Shown: positions 1 through 6,707, counted from the first letter of the stretch. The stretch is DNA of 14,350 nucleotides from an uncultured Clostridia bacterium (GCA_937901805.1 CALDJI010000180.1:1-14350), one strand, 5' to 3'. Notes: a model not told the origin generated them from the letters alone. A program made the numbers and translations.

Positions 1-58
1 GAAGAAAAATAAATCAACATTGCAGAGAACCTTTCAAAGGTTGTTTTATGAAAAGATG

Positions 59-99
59 AAAAGCACCGCATCCATCTGCCTGGAATGCGGTGCTTTTTT
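59..99 (+). terminator. Intrinsic terminator of an upstream gene
   Basis: A perfect 13-bp stem (59–71 with 85–97) encloses a 13-base loop and runs into six T residues (94–99). This is a classic Rho-independent terminator read rightward. It must end a transcript that enters from the left edge of the window. It separates that unit from the YitT-family gene. Confidence 0.9.
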
Positions 100-176
100 C
101 ATCCCCGGCGTTTGCCGGCAGAAACCGTTCCCCAAACAAGCCGGCAGATCTGATGAGGCTATTTACCGGAAAAATC

Positions 177-204
177 TATACAAAAATATTCGTATGGTTG
201 TATA
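177..204. repeat. Inverted repeat TATACAA-N14-TTGTATA, possible operator
   Basis: Perfect seven-base arms (177–183 and 198–204) are separated by 14 bases, about two helical turns centre to centre. The half-site resembles those of GntR-type operators (TTGTATAC), though the spacing is wider than usual. It lies about 100 bases upstream of the promoter match for the YitT-family gene, so a direct role is uncertain. No regulator gene is in the window. Confidence 0.3.
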
Positions 205-304
205 CACGAGTGGCGCGCTTTGGACAAAGGAAAGCGCAGTTGACAGGGGAAATGTGACAAAGTGCAGAAAATAGAGAAGCCCGTCCATTATTTGGAGAAA
301 TTCC

Positions 305-333
305 TTGTAAATATGAATGGATTGTGATATTTT
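305..333 (+). promoter_or_regulatory. Candidate promoter for the YitT-family gene
   Basis: TTGTAA (305–310), a 17-base spacer and TATTTT (328–333) match sigma-A elements at four of six positions each. TG at 325–326, one base before the -10, makes it an extended -10 promoter. Transcription would start near 340, leaving a leader of about 45 bases before the ATG. Confidence 0.5.
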
Positions 334-367
334 TATGAACGGTAATGACAGGAGCTTTTCACTTGTC

Positions 368-378
368 AGGAAAGGAAG
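368..378 (+). promoter_or_regulatory. Ribosome binding site that fixes the YitT-family start
   Basis: The run AGGAAAGGAAG ends eight bases before ATG at 387. The in-frame upstream ATG at 345 lies only a few bases after the predicted transcription start and has no comparable site. The 387 start is therefore preferred. Confidence 0.8.
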
Positions 379-386
379 TATCACAG

Positions 387-1241
387 ATGGCACAGCGTTC
401 CAAATGGCAGGATTTCTGGATGATTAACCTGGGGGTTTTGCTGACAGCAGTTGGAATCTATTTTTTCAAATTCCCCAATAACTTTTCCATGGGAGGGGTC
501 AGCGGCATTTCCGTGATCCTCGGCGCAGTGGCGCCGAAGCTGTCTCCGGGAACCTTCCAGTTTATCATCAATATGGTATTGATGGCGGTTGGCTTTCTGG
601 TTTTTGGAAAAGGATTTGGAATCAAAACCGCTTATGCAAGCACGATGCTTTCCATCGAAGTTTCCGCTTTGGAAATTCTGTGCCCCATGAGCCATCCGCT
701 GACCGATCAACCCATGCTGGAGCTGGTGTTTGCCATCATGCTTCCGGGGTTTGGCGCGGCGATCATTTTTAATGCGGATGCGTCTTCCGGCGGAACGGAC
801 GTGATCGCTATGATTTTAAAGAAGTTCACTAACCTCAATATCGGCCGTGCCCTGCTCATCAGTGATTTTATTATCACTCTCGGCGCTTTGATCGTTTTCG
901 GTCCGATGACAGGCCTGTGCTCCATGCTGGGTCTTGCAGCAAAAGCGCTGGTTGTCGACCAGGTGATTGAGAGTATCAACCTGTGCAAATTCTTTACCAT
1001 CATTACGACAAAGCCCAATGAGATCAATGAGTTTATTGTAAAGGATCTGCATCACAGCGCCACAACAATGGATGGATCCGGCGCCTATACCCATGAGAAT
1101 AAGACCGTCATTGTAACGGTTGTCCGCCGCGGTCAGGCTATCCTGCTGCAAAAATTTGTCCGTTCTGTGGATGAAAAGGCATTCATGATGATTACCAATA
1201 CCAGCGAGATTATCGGCAAGGGCTTCCGCGGGAATGCCTGA
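387..1241 (+). CDS. YitT family membrane protein (DUF161 plus DUF2179)
   Basis: This 284-residue protein has the YitT layout: an N-terminal half of about five or six hydrophobic segments (roughly residues 10–195) and a soluble C-terminal DUF2179 domain (about 205–280). Visible family signatures are the FPNNFSMGGVSGIS segment near residues 28–41 and the SSGGTDVIA segment near 135–143, which are related glycine-rich motifs of the two membrane halves. The C-terminal part (TTKPNEINEFIVKDLHHSAT, then a KTVIVTVVRRG strand) is typical of DUF2179. The family is integral to the cytoplasmic membrane and its biochemical role is not settled, so I assign none. The gene stands alone, with its own promoter match and a downstream terminator. 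The length is normal for the family. Confidence 0.93.
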   Translation: MAQRSKWQDFWMINLGVLLTAVGIYFFKFPNNFSMGGVSGISVILGAVAPKLSPGTFQFIINMVLMAVGFLVFGKGFGIKTAYASTMLSIEVSALEILCPMSHPLTDQPMLELVFAIMLPGFGAAIIFNADASSGGTDVIAMILKKFTNLNIGRALLISDFIITLGALIVFGPMTGLCSMLGLAAKALVVDQVIESINLCKFFTIITTKPNEINEFIVKDLHHSATTMDGSGAYTHENKTVIVTVVRRGQAILLQKFVRSVDEKAFMMITNTSEIIGKGFRGNA

Positions 1242-1326
1242 TGAATGCTGTATCATCAGAATTGGATCTGTTTTCCCGCGTCCCGGTAAGGGATGTGGGG
1301 GAACATCTATCATACAGCGGCGATAA

Positions 1327-1364
1327 AAAACCACCCTTCCTCCAAGCAGAGAAAGGGTGGTTTT
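1327..1364. terminator. Bidirectional intrinsic terminator between convergent genes
   Basis: A perfect 12-bp stem (1327–1338 with 1353–1364) encloses a 14-base loop. Read leftward, the stem is followed by more T residues (six in total, 1325–1330 on the plus strand as A) and begins one base past the mnmA stop codon. Read rightward, the 3' arm ends in four T residues. It can therefore end both the YitT-family transcript and the nifS–nifU–mnmA transcript. Confidence 0.88.
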
Positions 1365-1365
1365 G

Positions 1366-2430
1366 CTATTCATCTATTTGCCGGTCAATAAACCCGCCGC
1401 CCAGGATCATGCCGTCCTCGTCATAGCAGACGCAGGACTGCCCGGGCGCCGGCGCGCGCTGGGGCTGATCGAAGAGTACTTTTGCCCGCCCGTTTTCCAA
1501 AGGGAGGAGCGTTGCAGGCGCGTCCTTTGCCATCGAACGGATTTTTACCAGGCAGGAAACCGGCTGCGTCAGTGTCTCAAACGGCTGGTAGGCCATTTCT
1601 GAAAGCAGGACGCCGGGGGCGTATTCATCCCCGCTCCAGGCAAGCTGGATGTTTCCGGATTCTGCGTCGATGGACTTGATAAATACCGGTTTTCCCAACG
1701 CAATGCCTAACCGCTTGCGCTGTCCCACAGTATAGTGGAGAATCCCCTTGTGAGGGGCGATGATTTTCCCTTCCGGGGAGAGGAAATCCCCCTGTTTTCC
1801 CGGCCCGTCGTGCGCTTCAATGTAGGCAGCATAGTCGTTGTCCGGGATAAAGCAGTTCTCCTGGCTGTCTGCGGCTTTTGCAGAGGGAAGGCCGGCCTGC
1901 TCCGCAATTTCCAGCACTTCGGATTTTTCCAGATGGGAAAGCGGGAGAAGGAGCTTGCCCAGCTGATGCTGGGTAAGGCGGTAGAGCATATAGGACTGAT
2001 CCCGTTTCAGGCAGGAGGCCTTGCATACGGCAATACGCCCGTTTTCCAGCCGCTTGAGATCTGCGTAGTGCCCGGTGGCCACATAGGGGAACCCAAGCTC
2101 CTCTGCTTTTTCCACAATCAGCAGGAATTTAACCAGCGGGTTGCAGAGGATACAGGGGTTCGGAGTCCGCCCGTTTTGATATTCCCGGCAAAAATGCCGG
2201 ATAATGGTCTGGGAAAATTCCTCCTCTGCGTTGATTATGTGCAAAGGAATACCCAGAGTATCTGCCGTTTCCTGCGCCGCCCGCACAACGGGGTCATGGG
2301 CGGGGGACATTTTCAGCACGACCCCTTCCACAGCATGTCCCTGCTGCTGTAAAAGATGGGTGCAGACAGAGGAATCCACGCCGCCGCTGAGCGCGACCAG
2401 GACTTTGGAAGGCTTGTTAGTGGTGTACAT
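1366..2430 (-). CDS. mnmA: tRNA 2-thiouridine(34) synthase MnmA, C-x2-C class
   Basis: MnmA adenylates C2 of uridine 34 in tRNAs for Lys, Glu and Gln with ATP and replaces the oxygen with sulfur. The 354-residue protein has the PP-loop SGGVDSS (15–21), TPNPCILCN with C93 and C96, ATGHYA (118–123), the SQENCF segment with C193, and the HYTVGQRKRLGI segment of the C-terminal domains. E. coli and B. subtilis MnmA have Asp at the C93 position. Cys-x2-Cys plus a distal Cys is the pattern of the [4Fe-4S] MnmA class known from Thermus thermophilus. The loop after VVLKM (about 42–48) is roughly ten residues shorter than usual and lacks the WDD segment. ATG at 2430 is preferred over an in-frame TTG at 2454. 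It overlaps the end of nifU by 14 bases and has only a distant GGGGAAA, so translational coupling is likely. Confidence 0.92.
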   Translation of the reverse strand: MYTTNKPSKVLVALSGGVDSSVCTHLLQQQGHAVEGVVLKMSPAHDPVVRAAQETADTLGIPLHIINAEEEFSQTIIRHFCREYQNGRTPNPCILCNPLVKFLLIVEKAEELGFPYVATGHYADLKRLENGRIAVCKASCLKRDQSYMLYRLTQHQLGKLLLPLSHLEKSEVLEIAEQAGLPSAKAADSQENCFIPDNDYAAYIEAHDGPGKQGDFLSPEGKIIAPHKGILHYTVGQRKRLGIALGKPVFIKSIDAESGNIQLAWSGDEYAPGVLLSEMAYQPFETLTQPVSCLVKIRSMAKDAPATLLPLENGRAKVLFDQPQRAPAPGQSCVCYDEDGMILGGGFIDRQIDE

Positions 2431-2839
2431 CGGAATCCACGATTTCCCCGACAATGGGGACAGGGTCGATCCCCTGGCGGCGGTAGTAGTCGGATAAAGC
2501 GGACTTGATTGCCTGTTCTGCCAGCACGGAGCAGTGTACTTTCACAGGGGGAAGCCCGTCCAGGGCCTCCATGACCGCTTTGTTGGTCAGCTTCAGCGCG
2601 TCGTCAATGGTTTTGCCTTTGATAAGCTCGGTGGCCATGGAGCTGGTTGCGATGGCGGCGCCGCAGCCAAAGGTTTTGAATTTGACGTCCTCAATGGTGT
2701 TTCCGTTGATTTTCAGGTACATTTTCATAATATCGCCGCACTGGGCGTTGCCCACTTCTCCAACGCCGTTCGCGTCTTCAATTTCCCCGACGTTGCGGGG
2801 GTTCATAAAATGATCCATTACTTTTTCACTATAAATCAT
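2417..2839 (-). CDS. nifU: NifU/IscU-type iron-sulfur cluster scaffold
   Basis: This is a small cytosolic scaffold that receives sulfur from the cysteine desulfurase, assembles an Fe-S cluster and passes it to target proteins. The 140-residue sequence keeps the three cluster cysteines, C34 (NAQCGD), C59 (FGCGAAIATSS) and C103 (KVHCSVLAEQAI), and the conserved Asp (D36). It begins MIYSEKVMDHFMNPRNVGE, the usual start of the Clostridia form. Only the U-type domain is present; there is no ferredoxin-like or NFU domain. A strong ribosome site, AAAGGAAGGA, lies seven bases before the ATG. It follows nifS by 29 bases and overlaps mnmA, so the three genes look like one sulfur-handling operon. The short tail after residue 120 (DPVPIVGEIVDSD) is outside the core fold. 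Confidence 0.96.
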   Translation of the reverse strand: MIYSEKVMDHFMNPRNVGEIEDANGVGEVGNAQCGDIMKMYLKINGNTIEDVKFKTFGCGAAIATSSMATELIKGKTIDDALKLTNKAVMEALDGLPPVKVHCSVLAEQAIKSALSDYYRRQGIDPVPIVGEIVDSDVHH

Positions 2840-2868
2840 GGAAAATTCCTTCCTTTCTCAGTTTGGTT

Positions 2869-4056
2869 TTATTTTCCGCTTTCCGCTTCCATCATGTCTT
2901 CCCAGACGGGGGACATGGCGCGCAGCCGGTCGATGACTTTTGGTACGCATTCCAGGATGTAATCGACGTCTTCCTGCGTATTGTAATCGGAAAGCGAGAG
3001 GCGCAGGGAACCATGGGCGACCTCATGGCGCAGCCCGATGGAAAGCAGGACATGGCTTGGATCCAGGGAACCGGAGGTACATGCGGAACCCGAGGAAGCC
3101 GCAATCCCCATGCTGTCGAGCAGCAGGAGAAGCGCCTCGCCCTCCACCCCTTCAAAGGAGATGTTGATATTGGTACACAGGCGTTTGGACGGGTGGCCAT
3201 TGAGTTTGGTGTAGGGGATTTTTGTCAGTTCCGAGATGATCTGATCACGGAATTTTGTCAGCTTCAAAACCTTTGCATCCATTCCCTGGACAGCGTCCTC
3301 TATGGCCTGTCCCAATCCGACAATATAGGCGACGTTTTCTGTGCCGGCCCGGTGTCCGCGTTCCTGCGCGCCCCCGTCGATCAAATTCGGGAGGACGACG
3401 CCTTTGCGCACATACAGCGCGCCGATCCCCTTCGGCCCGTGGATTTTGTGCGCGGACAGCGAAAGCATGTCAATATTCTGCTCCCGGACGTTAATCGGCA
3501 CGTTGCCCACAGCCTGTACGGCGTCGGTGTGGAACAGGCCCCCCGCCTCTTTGCAGACAGCGCCGATCTCGGCAATCGGTTCTATGGTCCCAATTTCATT
3601 GTTTGCGTACATAATGGAAACCAGCGCCGTATCTTCCCGGATGGCGTCTTTCACCTGCTGCGGATCGATTCGCCCGTCCTTGTCCACCGGGAGGTAGGTC
3701 ACCTCGTATCCCAGACGTTCAAGGTGCTGCGCGGTGTGCAGGATGGCGTGGTGTTCAAACGCGGAAGTGATCAGGTGTTTTTTTCCTTTTTTTCCCAAAC
3801 GCTCCATGGTGCCTTTGAGCGCCCAGTTGTCGGATTCAGAACCGCAGGAGGTAAAATAAATTTCACGCGCTTCACAGCCCAGAGCGTTTGCGACACGCTC
3901 GCGGGCAGCTTCGATGGCGATGCTGGAATCGCGCCCGATTTTATATAAGCTGGATGCGTTTCCATATTGCTCTTTCAGATAGGGGAGCATGGCCTCAAAT
4001 ACACGATCAGAAACCTGTGTGGTCGCTGAGTTATCGGCATATACAAAATGTCCCAT
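2869..4056 (-). CDS. nifS: Cysteine desulfurase, NifS/IscS family
   Basis: This PLP enzyme converts L-cysteine to alanine and keeps the sulfur as a persulfide for NifU and for tRNA thiolation. The 395 residues show YADNSATT near the start (6–13), the SFEH-like segment SAFEHHAIL (98–106), the NNEIGT segment (152–157), the PLP lysine K204 in [16 protein letters not shown] (236–241), and the catalytic cysteine C326 in [10 protein letters not shown]. The [12 protein letters not shown] segment near the C terminus is also typical. The length matches group I desulfurases. It opens the nifS–nifU–mnmA cluster and has its own promoter match upstream. No iscR-like regulator or iscA gene is next to it. 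Its ribosome site (GGTGA) is weak compared with that of nifU. Confidence 0.97.
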   Translation of the reverse strand: MGHFVYADNSATTQVSDRVFEAMLPYLKEQYGNASSLYKIGRDSSIAIEAARERVANALGCEAREIYFTSCGSESDNWALKGTMERLGKKGKKHLITSAFEHHAILHTAQHLERLGYEVTYLPVDKDGRIDPQQVKDAIREDTALVSIMYANNEIGTIEPIAEIGAVCKEAGGLFHTDAVQAVGNVPINVREQNIDMLSLSAHKIHGPKGIGALYVRKGVVLPNLIDGGAQERGHRAGTENVAYIVGLGQAIEDAVQGMDAKVLKLTKFRDQIISELTKIPYTKLNGHPSKRLCTNINISFEGVEGEALLLLLDSMGIAASSGSACTSGSLDPSHVLLSIGLRHEVAHGSLRLSLSDYNTQEDVDYILECVPKVIDRLRAMSPVWEDMMEAESGK

Positions 4057-4089
4057 TGTTTTTCACCAATCTTTCTTGTTTCCTTTCTT

Positions 4090-4110
4090 GCCGAAAGGTT
4101 TCTTTCAGGC
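4090..4110 (-). other. Hairpin in the nifS leader
   Basis: GCCGAAAG (4090–4097) can pair with CTTTC and GGC (4102–4106 and 4108–4110) around a four-base loop with one bulged base. It lies in the predicted leader about 35 bases before the nifS start. It has no T tract, so it is not a terminator. It could affect mRNA stability or translation, or be chance. Confidence 0.25.
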
Positions 4111-4129
4111 AGCAAATGGCCTTGAGAAT

Positions 4130-4158
4130 AATATATACCAAAATACTATGAATTACAA
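4130..4158 (-). promoter_or_regulatory. Candidate promoter for nifS–nifU–mnmA
   Basis: On the minus strand TTGTAA, a 17-base spacer and TATATT form a sigma-A type promoter. An alternative register, TGG before TATATA with a 15-base spacer, would be an extended -10. It lies between the rnhA stop and nifS and predicts a leader of about 65 bases. The gap has no terminator for rnhA, so some readthrough from rnhA is also likely. Confidence 0.5.
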
Positions 4159-4175
4159 GACCAAACGGGAAAATT

Positions 4176-4643
4176 TCATTTTTCTGCTTGCTTTGCCTTG
4201 ATTTTTTGGGATTGGGACACGGCAAGCTGGTCGCACCGCTCGTTTTCCGGATGCCCCGCATGCCCTTTGACCCAGACCAGGGTAACCTGATGGTATTCAA
4301 ACAGGGTGAGCAGCTTATCCCATAAATCCGGATTGACGGCAGGATCTTTTTTGTTGCGCATCCAGCCGTTTGCCTTCCACTTTTTGGCCCATCCTTTTTG
4401 CATCCCGTTGATTAGGTACTGGGAATCGCTGTATAGGGTGACGCGGCACGGTTCTTTTAAGGCGCTCAGCCCTTCGATCGCAGCGGTCAGCTCCATCCGG
4501 TTGTTGGTGGTATCCGGTTCTCCCCCGCACAATTCCTTTTCATGCTCCCGGTAACGGAGGATCGCCCCCCATCCCCCCGGGCCCGGATTGGACAGGCAGG
4601 AGCCGTCCGTATACAGTTCCACAAACTTTTGCGGGTTCGTCAT
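4176..4643 (-). CDS. rnhA: Ribonuclease HI
   Basis: RNase HI cuts the RNA strand of RNA–DNA hybrids and removes R-loops and RNA primers. The 155-residue protein is of the classic bacterial length. The four metal-binding carboxylates are visible: D13 in YTDGSC, E51 in TTNNRMEL, D73 in YSDSQY and D138 in ENERCDQLA. The conserved His of the flexible loop is H131 in KGHAGHPEN. The basic-protrusion region ([17 protein letters not shown], 83–99) is present. A good ribosome site, GGAGGAAG, lies nine bases before the ATG. The gene diverges from the ZIP transporter and precedes nifS by about 120 bases. A near-consensus promoter lies about 130 bases upstream of its start. Confidence 0.97.
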   Translation of the reverse strand: MTNPQKFVELYTDGSCLSNPGPGGWGAILRYREHEKELCGGEPDTTNNRMELTAAIEGLSALKEPCRVTLYSDSQYLINGMQKGWAKKWKANGWMRNKKDPAVNPDLWDKLLTLFEYHQVTLVWVKGHAGHPENERCDQLAVSQSQKIKAKQAEK

Positions 4644-4692
4644 ATTCCGATTCTTCCTCCAATACTGTAATAACAGGGAGCCGGGCCATTTG

Positions 4693-4743
4693 TCAGTCAG
4701 CGGGCAAAAGAGATTGTCTGTTGCCGGAAATAATGGCTGTCAT
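4693..4743 (-). CDS. Possible 16-residue leader peptide upstream of rnhA
   Basis: A short ORF (ATG at 4743, TGA at 4693) encodes [16 protein letters not shown] and has GGGGAAAG about nine bases before its start. It lies inside the predicted rnhA leader. There is no run of one amino acid that would suggest classic attenuation, and I see no competing terminator hairpin. It may be chance. Confidence 0.15.
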   Translation of the reverse strand: MTAIISGNRQSLLPAD

Positions 4744-4780
4744 ACGCTGATCTTTCCCCGGCCGGCCTTTGTCAGGGATT

Positions 4781-4809
4781 ATTATAGTATAAAGCGGGTT
4801 GTTTCACAA
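4781..4809 (-). promoter_or_regulatory. Promoter for rnhA
   Basis: Read on the minus strand, TTGTGA, a 17-base spacer and a perfect TATAAT form a strong sigma-A promoter. The -35 side overlaps a small inverted repeat TTGT-TTC-ACAA (plus strand 4799–4809), a possible protein site. Transcription would begin near 4774, giving rnhA a leader of about 130 bases. Confidence 0.65.
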
Positions 4810-4852
4810 GCGATTTTCCGGATTTCATGTCTTATCCGGATGCGGCAGAAAA

Positions 4853-4863
4853 AGAGAGGGGGA
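4853..4863 (+). promoter_or_regulatory. Ribosome binding site that fixes the ZIP transporter start at GTG
   Basis: AGAGAGGGGGA ends just before five T residues and the GTG at 4869. The upstream in-frame ATG at 4827 has no such site and would add 14 hydrophilic residues before the first membrane helix. GTG is the better start. Confidence 0.75.
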
Positions 4864-4868
4864 TTTTT

Positions 4869-5636
4869 GTGCAGCAGTCTGTCATTGCCATGGTGCTTTC
4901 CCTTGCTGCGGGTCTCGCAACGGGAATTGGGGGCATGGTGGTATGTTTTTTAAAAGTGCCTACCAGAAAGGTTTTGAGTATTGGGCTTGGTTTTTCCGGC
5001 GGGGTGATGGTTGCCGTTTCCCTGATGGATTTGCTGCCGGAGGCGTTTTCTGCCTGTATGGTTCCCATGGGGAAACTTGCGGGAGGGCTTTATGCCATTG
5101 TGATCATGGCGGTTGGGATGCTGTTTGCTGCTCTGATTGAGACTTTTGTCCCGGAGCGTCCGAATTTTCAGGCGTCCGAGGAACGGGGAAGCGTGTACCG
5201 GATCGGAATTTTATCTGTTTTGGTGGTTGTGCTCCACAATATGCCGGAGGGAATCGCCACCTTTTTAAGTTCCTATAAAGATCTGAGTATTGGCATTCCG
5301 ATTGCCGCGGCAATTGCCCTGCATAATATCCCGGAGGGGATTGCCATTGCCGTCCCGCTTTTCTATTCCACAGGGAACCGTGGGAAAGCGTTTTCCTATT
5401 CTCTGTTGTCTGGCCTGAGCGAGCCGCTCGGCGCGTTGATTGCTTTTTTCCTGTTGCGGAACTTTGTAGACGAGTTTATTCTTGGCATGCTCTATGCCCT
5501 GATTGCAGGGATTATGCTGTTTATCTCCCTGGATAAGCTGCTGCCCTCTGCGTGGACTTATGGCAGCAGGAAGACGTCTATTTTGTCCGCTGCCGCCGGG
5601 ATTGCGCTCATGTGCTGCGTCCTGGTCCTGACCTGA
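4869..5636 (+). CDS. ZIP family divalent metal transporter (ZupT/GufA type)
   Basis: A 255-residue protein with about eight hydrophobic segments, the layout of bacterial ZIP importers of zinc and other divalent metals. The two signature helices carry the metal-site residues: HNMPEG (H123, N124, E127) and HNIPEG (H152, N153, E156), followed by the SEPLGA segment. The loop between the third and fourth helices (about 94–110) is short and has no histidine cluster. Transport direction and metal cannot be read from the sequence, but the ZupT/GufA branch normally moves Zn, Fe or Mn into the cytoplasm. The gene diverges from rnhA and has no clear promoter or terminator of its own. No metal regulator is adjacent. 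Confidence 0.93.
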   Translation: MQQSVIAMVLSLAAGLATGIGGMVVCFLKVPTRKVLSIGLGFSGGVMVAVSLMDLLPEAFSACMVPMGKLAGGLYAIVIMAVGMLFAALIETFVPERPNFQASEERGSVYRIGILSVLVVVLHNMPEGIATFLSSYKDLSIGIPIAAAIALHNIPEGIAIAVPLFYSTGNRGKAFSYSLLSGLSEPLGALIAFFLLRNFVDEFILGMLYALIAGIMLFISLDKLLPSAWTYGSRKTSILSAAAGIALMCCVLVLT

Positions 5637-5928
5637 ATGGAAACGCCGGCGAAAAGATTGCCTGTTTGAATGAAGGCTGTAAAAAACGGGAAACCTTTGG
5701 ATGAGAGCATACACATCTTGACCAAGACCGATCGCGCTTTCAACGCACGGTTGATCTTGAAATTTGCATCCTGACAGGGCTCGTCTTATCAGCAGCGCCG
5801 GAAGAAAAACGATCCGGCCGGAAATCCAAGCGCAGGTATCGGAGCTGATCCGGTTCCGGGAAGGCAAAAACAAGGGCTTTGCTGCTCGAAGCGCCTCACC
5901 CTCTAAAGGGGGCAATTCTCTTCCAGCA

Positions 5929-5948
5929 GCCCGAAAAACAAAACGGGT
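5929..5948 (+). repeat. Hairpin with A-rich loop, first of two copies
   Basis: GCCCG pairs with CGGGT (last pair G·U) around AAAAACAAAA. The 13-base word GCCCGAAAAACAA recurs exactly at 8592–8604, in the gap between the RNase J gene and gdpP. The shape recalls an intrinsic terminator, but only TCTTTCC follows, so termination would be weak at best. It may be a decayed terminator of the ZIP gene. Confidence 0.3.
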
Positions 5949-6303
5949 CTTTCCGCGAACAGTTTTTTATAGCGGCTGACTGCCGTTATTCATCATGGCT
6001 CTGCGCTTGGGTTCTAGGATTGAAGGAGGAAAATCCGGAGCCTCTGTCTGAAAATGAAAACCTGCTCAAAAGCCGGATGGTTTTTGCCCCATCCAGTGCA
6101 GATAAAGCTTCTTCCAAACTCCGGCATACAGTTCCAGGTTTTGATTGATTCAGATTTCCCCGGCAAGGTAAAAATTTTTGGCTAATAGCCGTCCTCTTCT
6201 GCCGAACGGGTGCTTCCGGCGGAGCGAACAGCTTATTTGATAGAAAGGTAGCTTTTGCGGCCGACGCCGGCATGGCTTCTCTCAAAACGGGAAGGAAAAC
6301 AGC

Positions 6304-6546
6304 ATGTGGATCGGCGCTCTGTTCAGTATTGTTCGGCATGGTTTCCGCAATAGACTTCAGAAAAAGGAAACTCTGTACGCAGGGATTGGCCCACCGTCCG
6401 ATTATGCTTCGCAGAAGAGGGACAACGGTTTTTTCTTCTGTGTGCAGAGAGGTTATATTCTCAAGTACGGGATTGGATCAAAAGGACAGAGGTTGCGTTT
6501 CATTGGTTTCCCGATCCGGGAGAACTGCTTGACAGAAGGGGGATGA
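6304..6546 (+). CDS. Possible small basic protein, unrecognised
   Basis: This ORF of 80 residues begins MWIGALFSIVRHGFRNRLQK and is rich in Arg, Lys, Gly and Phe. GGAAGGA lies about seven bases before its ATG, which is the only positive sign of translation. I recognise no domain, signal peptide or membrane helix beyond a weakly hydrophobic first ten residues. An overlapping ORF in another frame (6272–6532) is equally open, so the reading frame is not singled out by its length. It may be a remnant or chance. Confidence 0.2.
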   Translation: MWIGALFSIVRHGFRNRLQKKETLYAGIGPPSDYASQKRDNGFFFCVQRGYILKYGIGSKGQRLRFIGFPIRENCLTEGG

Positions 6547-6642
6547 ACGTTTACAATTTAAAAAAGATGTCTGTACGGATTTTGATCATTTGATGGTAAA
6601 TAAATCAGAAAAAATCAGAAAAGTATGAAAATCAGTGCGGAA

Positions 6643-6675
6643 AAAATACGGATAAAGTGAACGGAGCCGTATTTT
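6643..6675 (+). terminator. AT-rich terminator-like hairpin before the RNase J gene
   Basis: AAAATACGG (6643–6651) pairs perfectly with CCGTATTTT (6667–6675) around a 15-base loop, and ATTTC follows. Only three of nine pairs are G–C, so it is weak as a terminator. It sits 20 bases before the RNase J ribosome site. It could end an upstream transcript or be a structured leader element that controls RNase J expression. Confidence 0.4.
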
Positions 6676-6694
6676 ATTTCGCCGAATTACATTT

Positions 6695-6699
6695 GGAGG
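6695..6699 (+). promoter_or_regulatory. Ribosome binding site that fixes the RNase J start at TTG
   Basis: GGAGG lies eight bases before TTG at 6708. An earlier in-frame GTG at 6657 has no ribosome site and would be translated through the hairpin at 6643–6675. The TTG is the better start. Confidence 0.75.
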
Positions 6700-6707
6700 T
6701 ATTGATT

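Larger units (their letters stand above)
1..386. other. Gene-free leader region upstream of the YitT-family gene
   Basis: No credible gene lies here. The first 12 bases read Glu-Glu-Lys-TAA in one frame and may be the last codons of an upstream gene, but this cannot be tested inside the window. Next come a small AT-rich palindrome (28–42, seven-base arms around one C), an intrinsic terminator (59–99), a short GC hairpin (105–118), a nine-base direct repeat GCCGGCAGA (114–122 and 140–148), an inverted repeat (177–204) and a promoter match (305–333). The remaining sequence shows nothing I can name. Confidence 0.6.
5637..6707. other. About 1 kb without a recognisable gene
   Basis: Open frames occur on both strands, but none gives a protein I recognise, and most lack ribosome sites. 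I looked for tRNA, tmRNA, RNase P, SRP RNA and T-box landmarks and saw none. What can be seen: a weak hairpin with loop AAAAACAAAA (5929–5948), an eight-pair hairpin with one G·U pair (5969–5989), a small palindrome GGCTAATAGCC (6180–6190), a hairpin TCTGCCG/CGGCGGA (about 6197–6222), one ORF with a fair ribosome site (6304–6546), three copies of AAATCAG (6602–6635) and a terminator-like hairpin (6643–6675). It could be decayed coding sequence, a non-coding RNA or a long leader. Confidence 0.5.

Noticed and set aside
20..274. An 84-codon ORF near the left end
   Set aside because: It reads straight through the intrinsic terminator at 59–99, has no ribosome site and has no recognisable protein character.
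2431..2454. TTG start that would add eight residues to MnmA
   Set aside because: The ATG at 2430 gives the usual short lead to the PP-loop, and the TTG has no ribosome site.
2863..3948. A 361-codon plus-strand ORF opposite nifS
   Set aside because: It is a shadow of the nifS reading frame. NifS on the other strand has all catalytic motifs.
5265..5915. A 216-codon minus-strand ORF covering the ZIP gene end and the empty region
   Set aside because: Most of it is antisense to the ZIP signature helices, and the rest has no recognisable motif or ribosome site.
6054..6185. A 43-codon ORF with GGAGGA upstream
   Set aside because: The GGAGGA is more than 20 bases before the ATG, which is too far to serve as its ribosome site.
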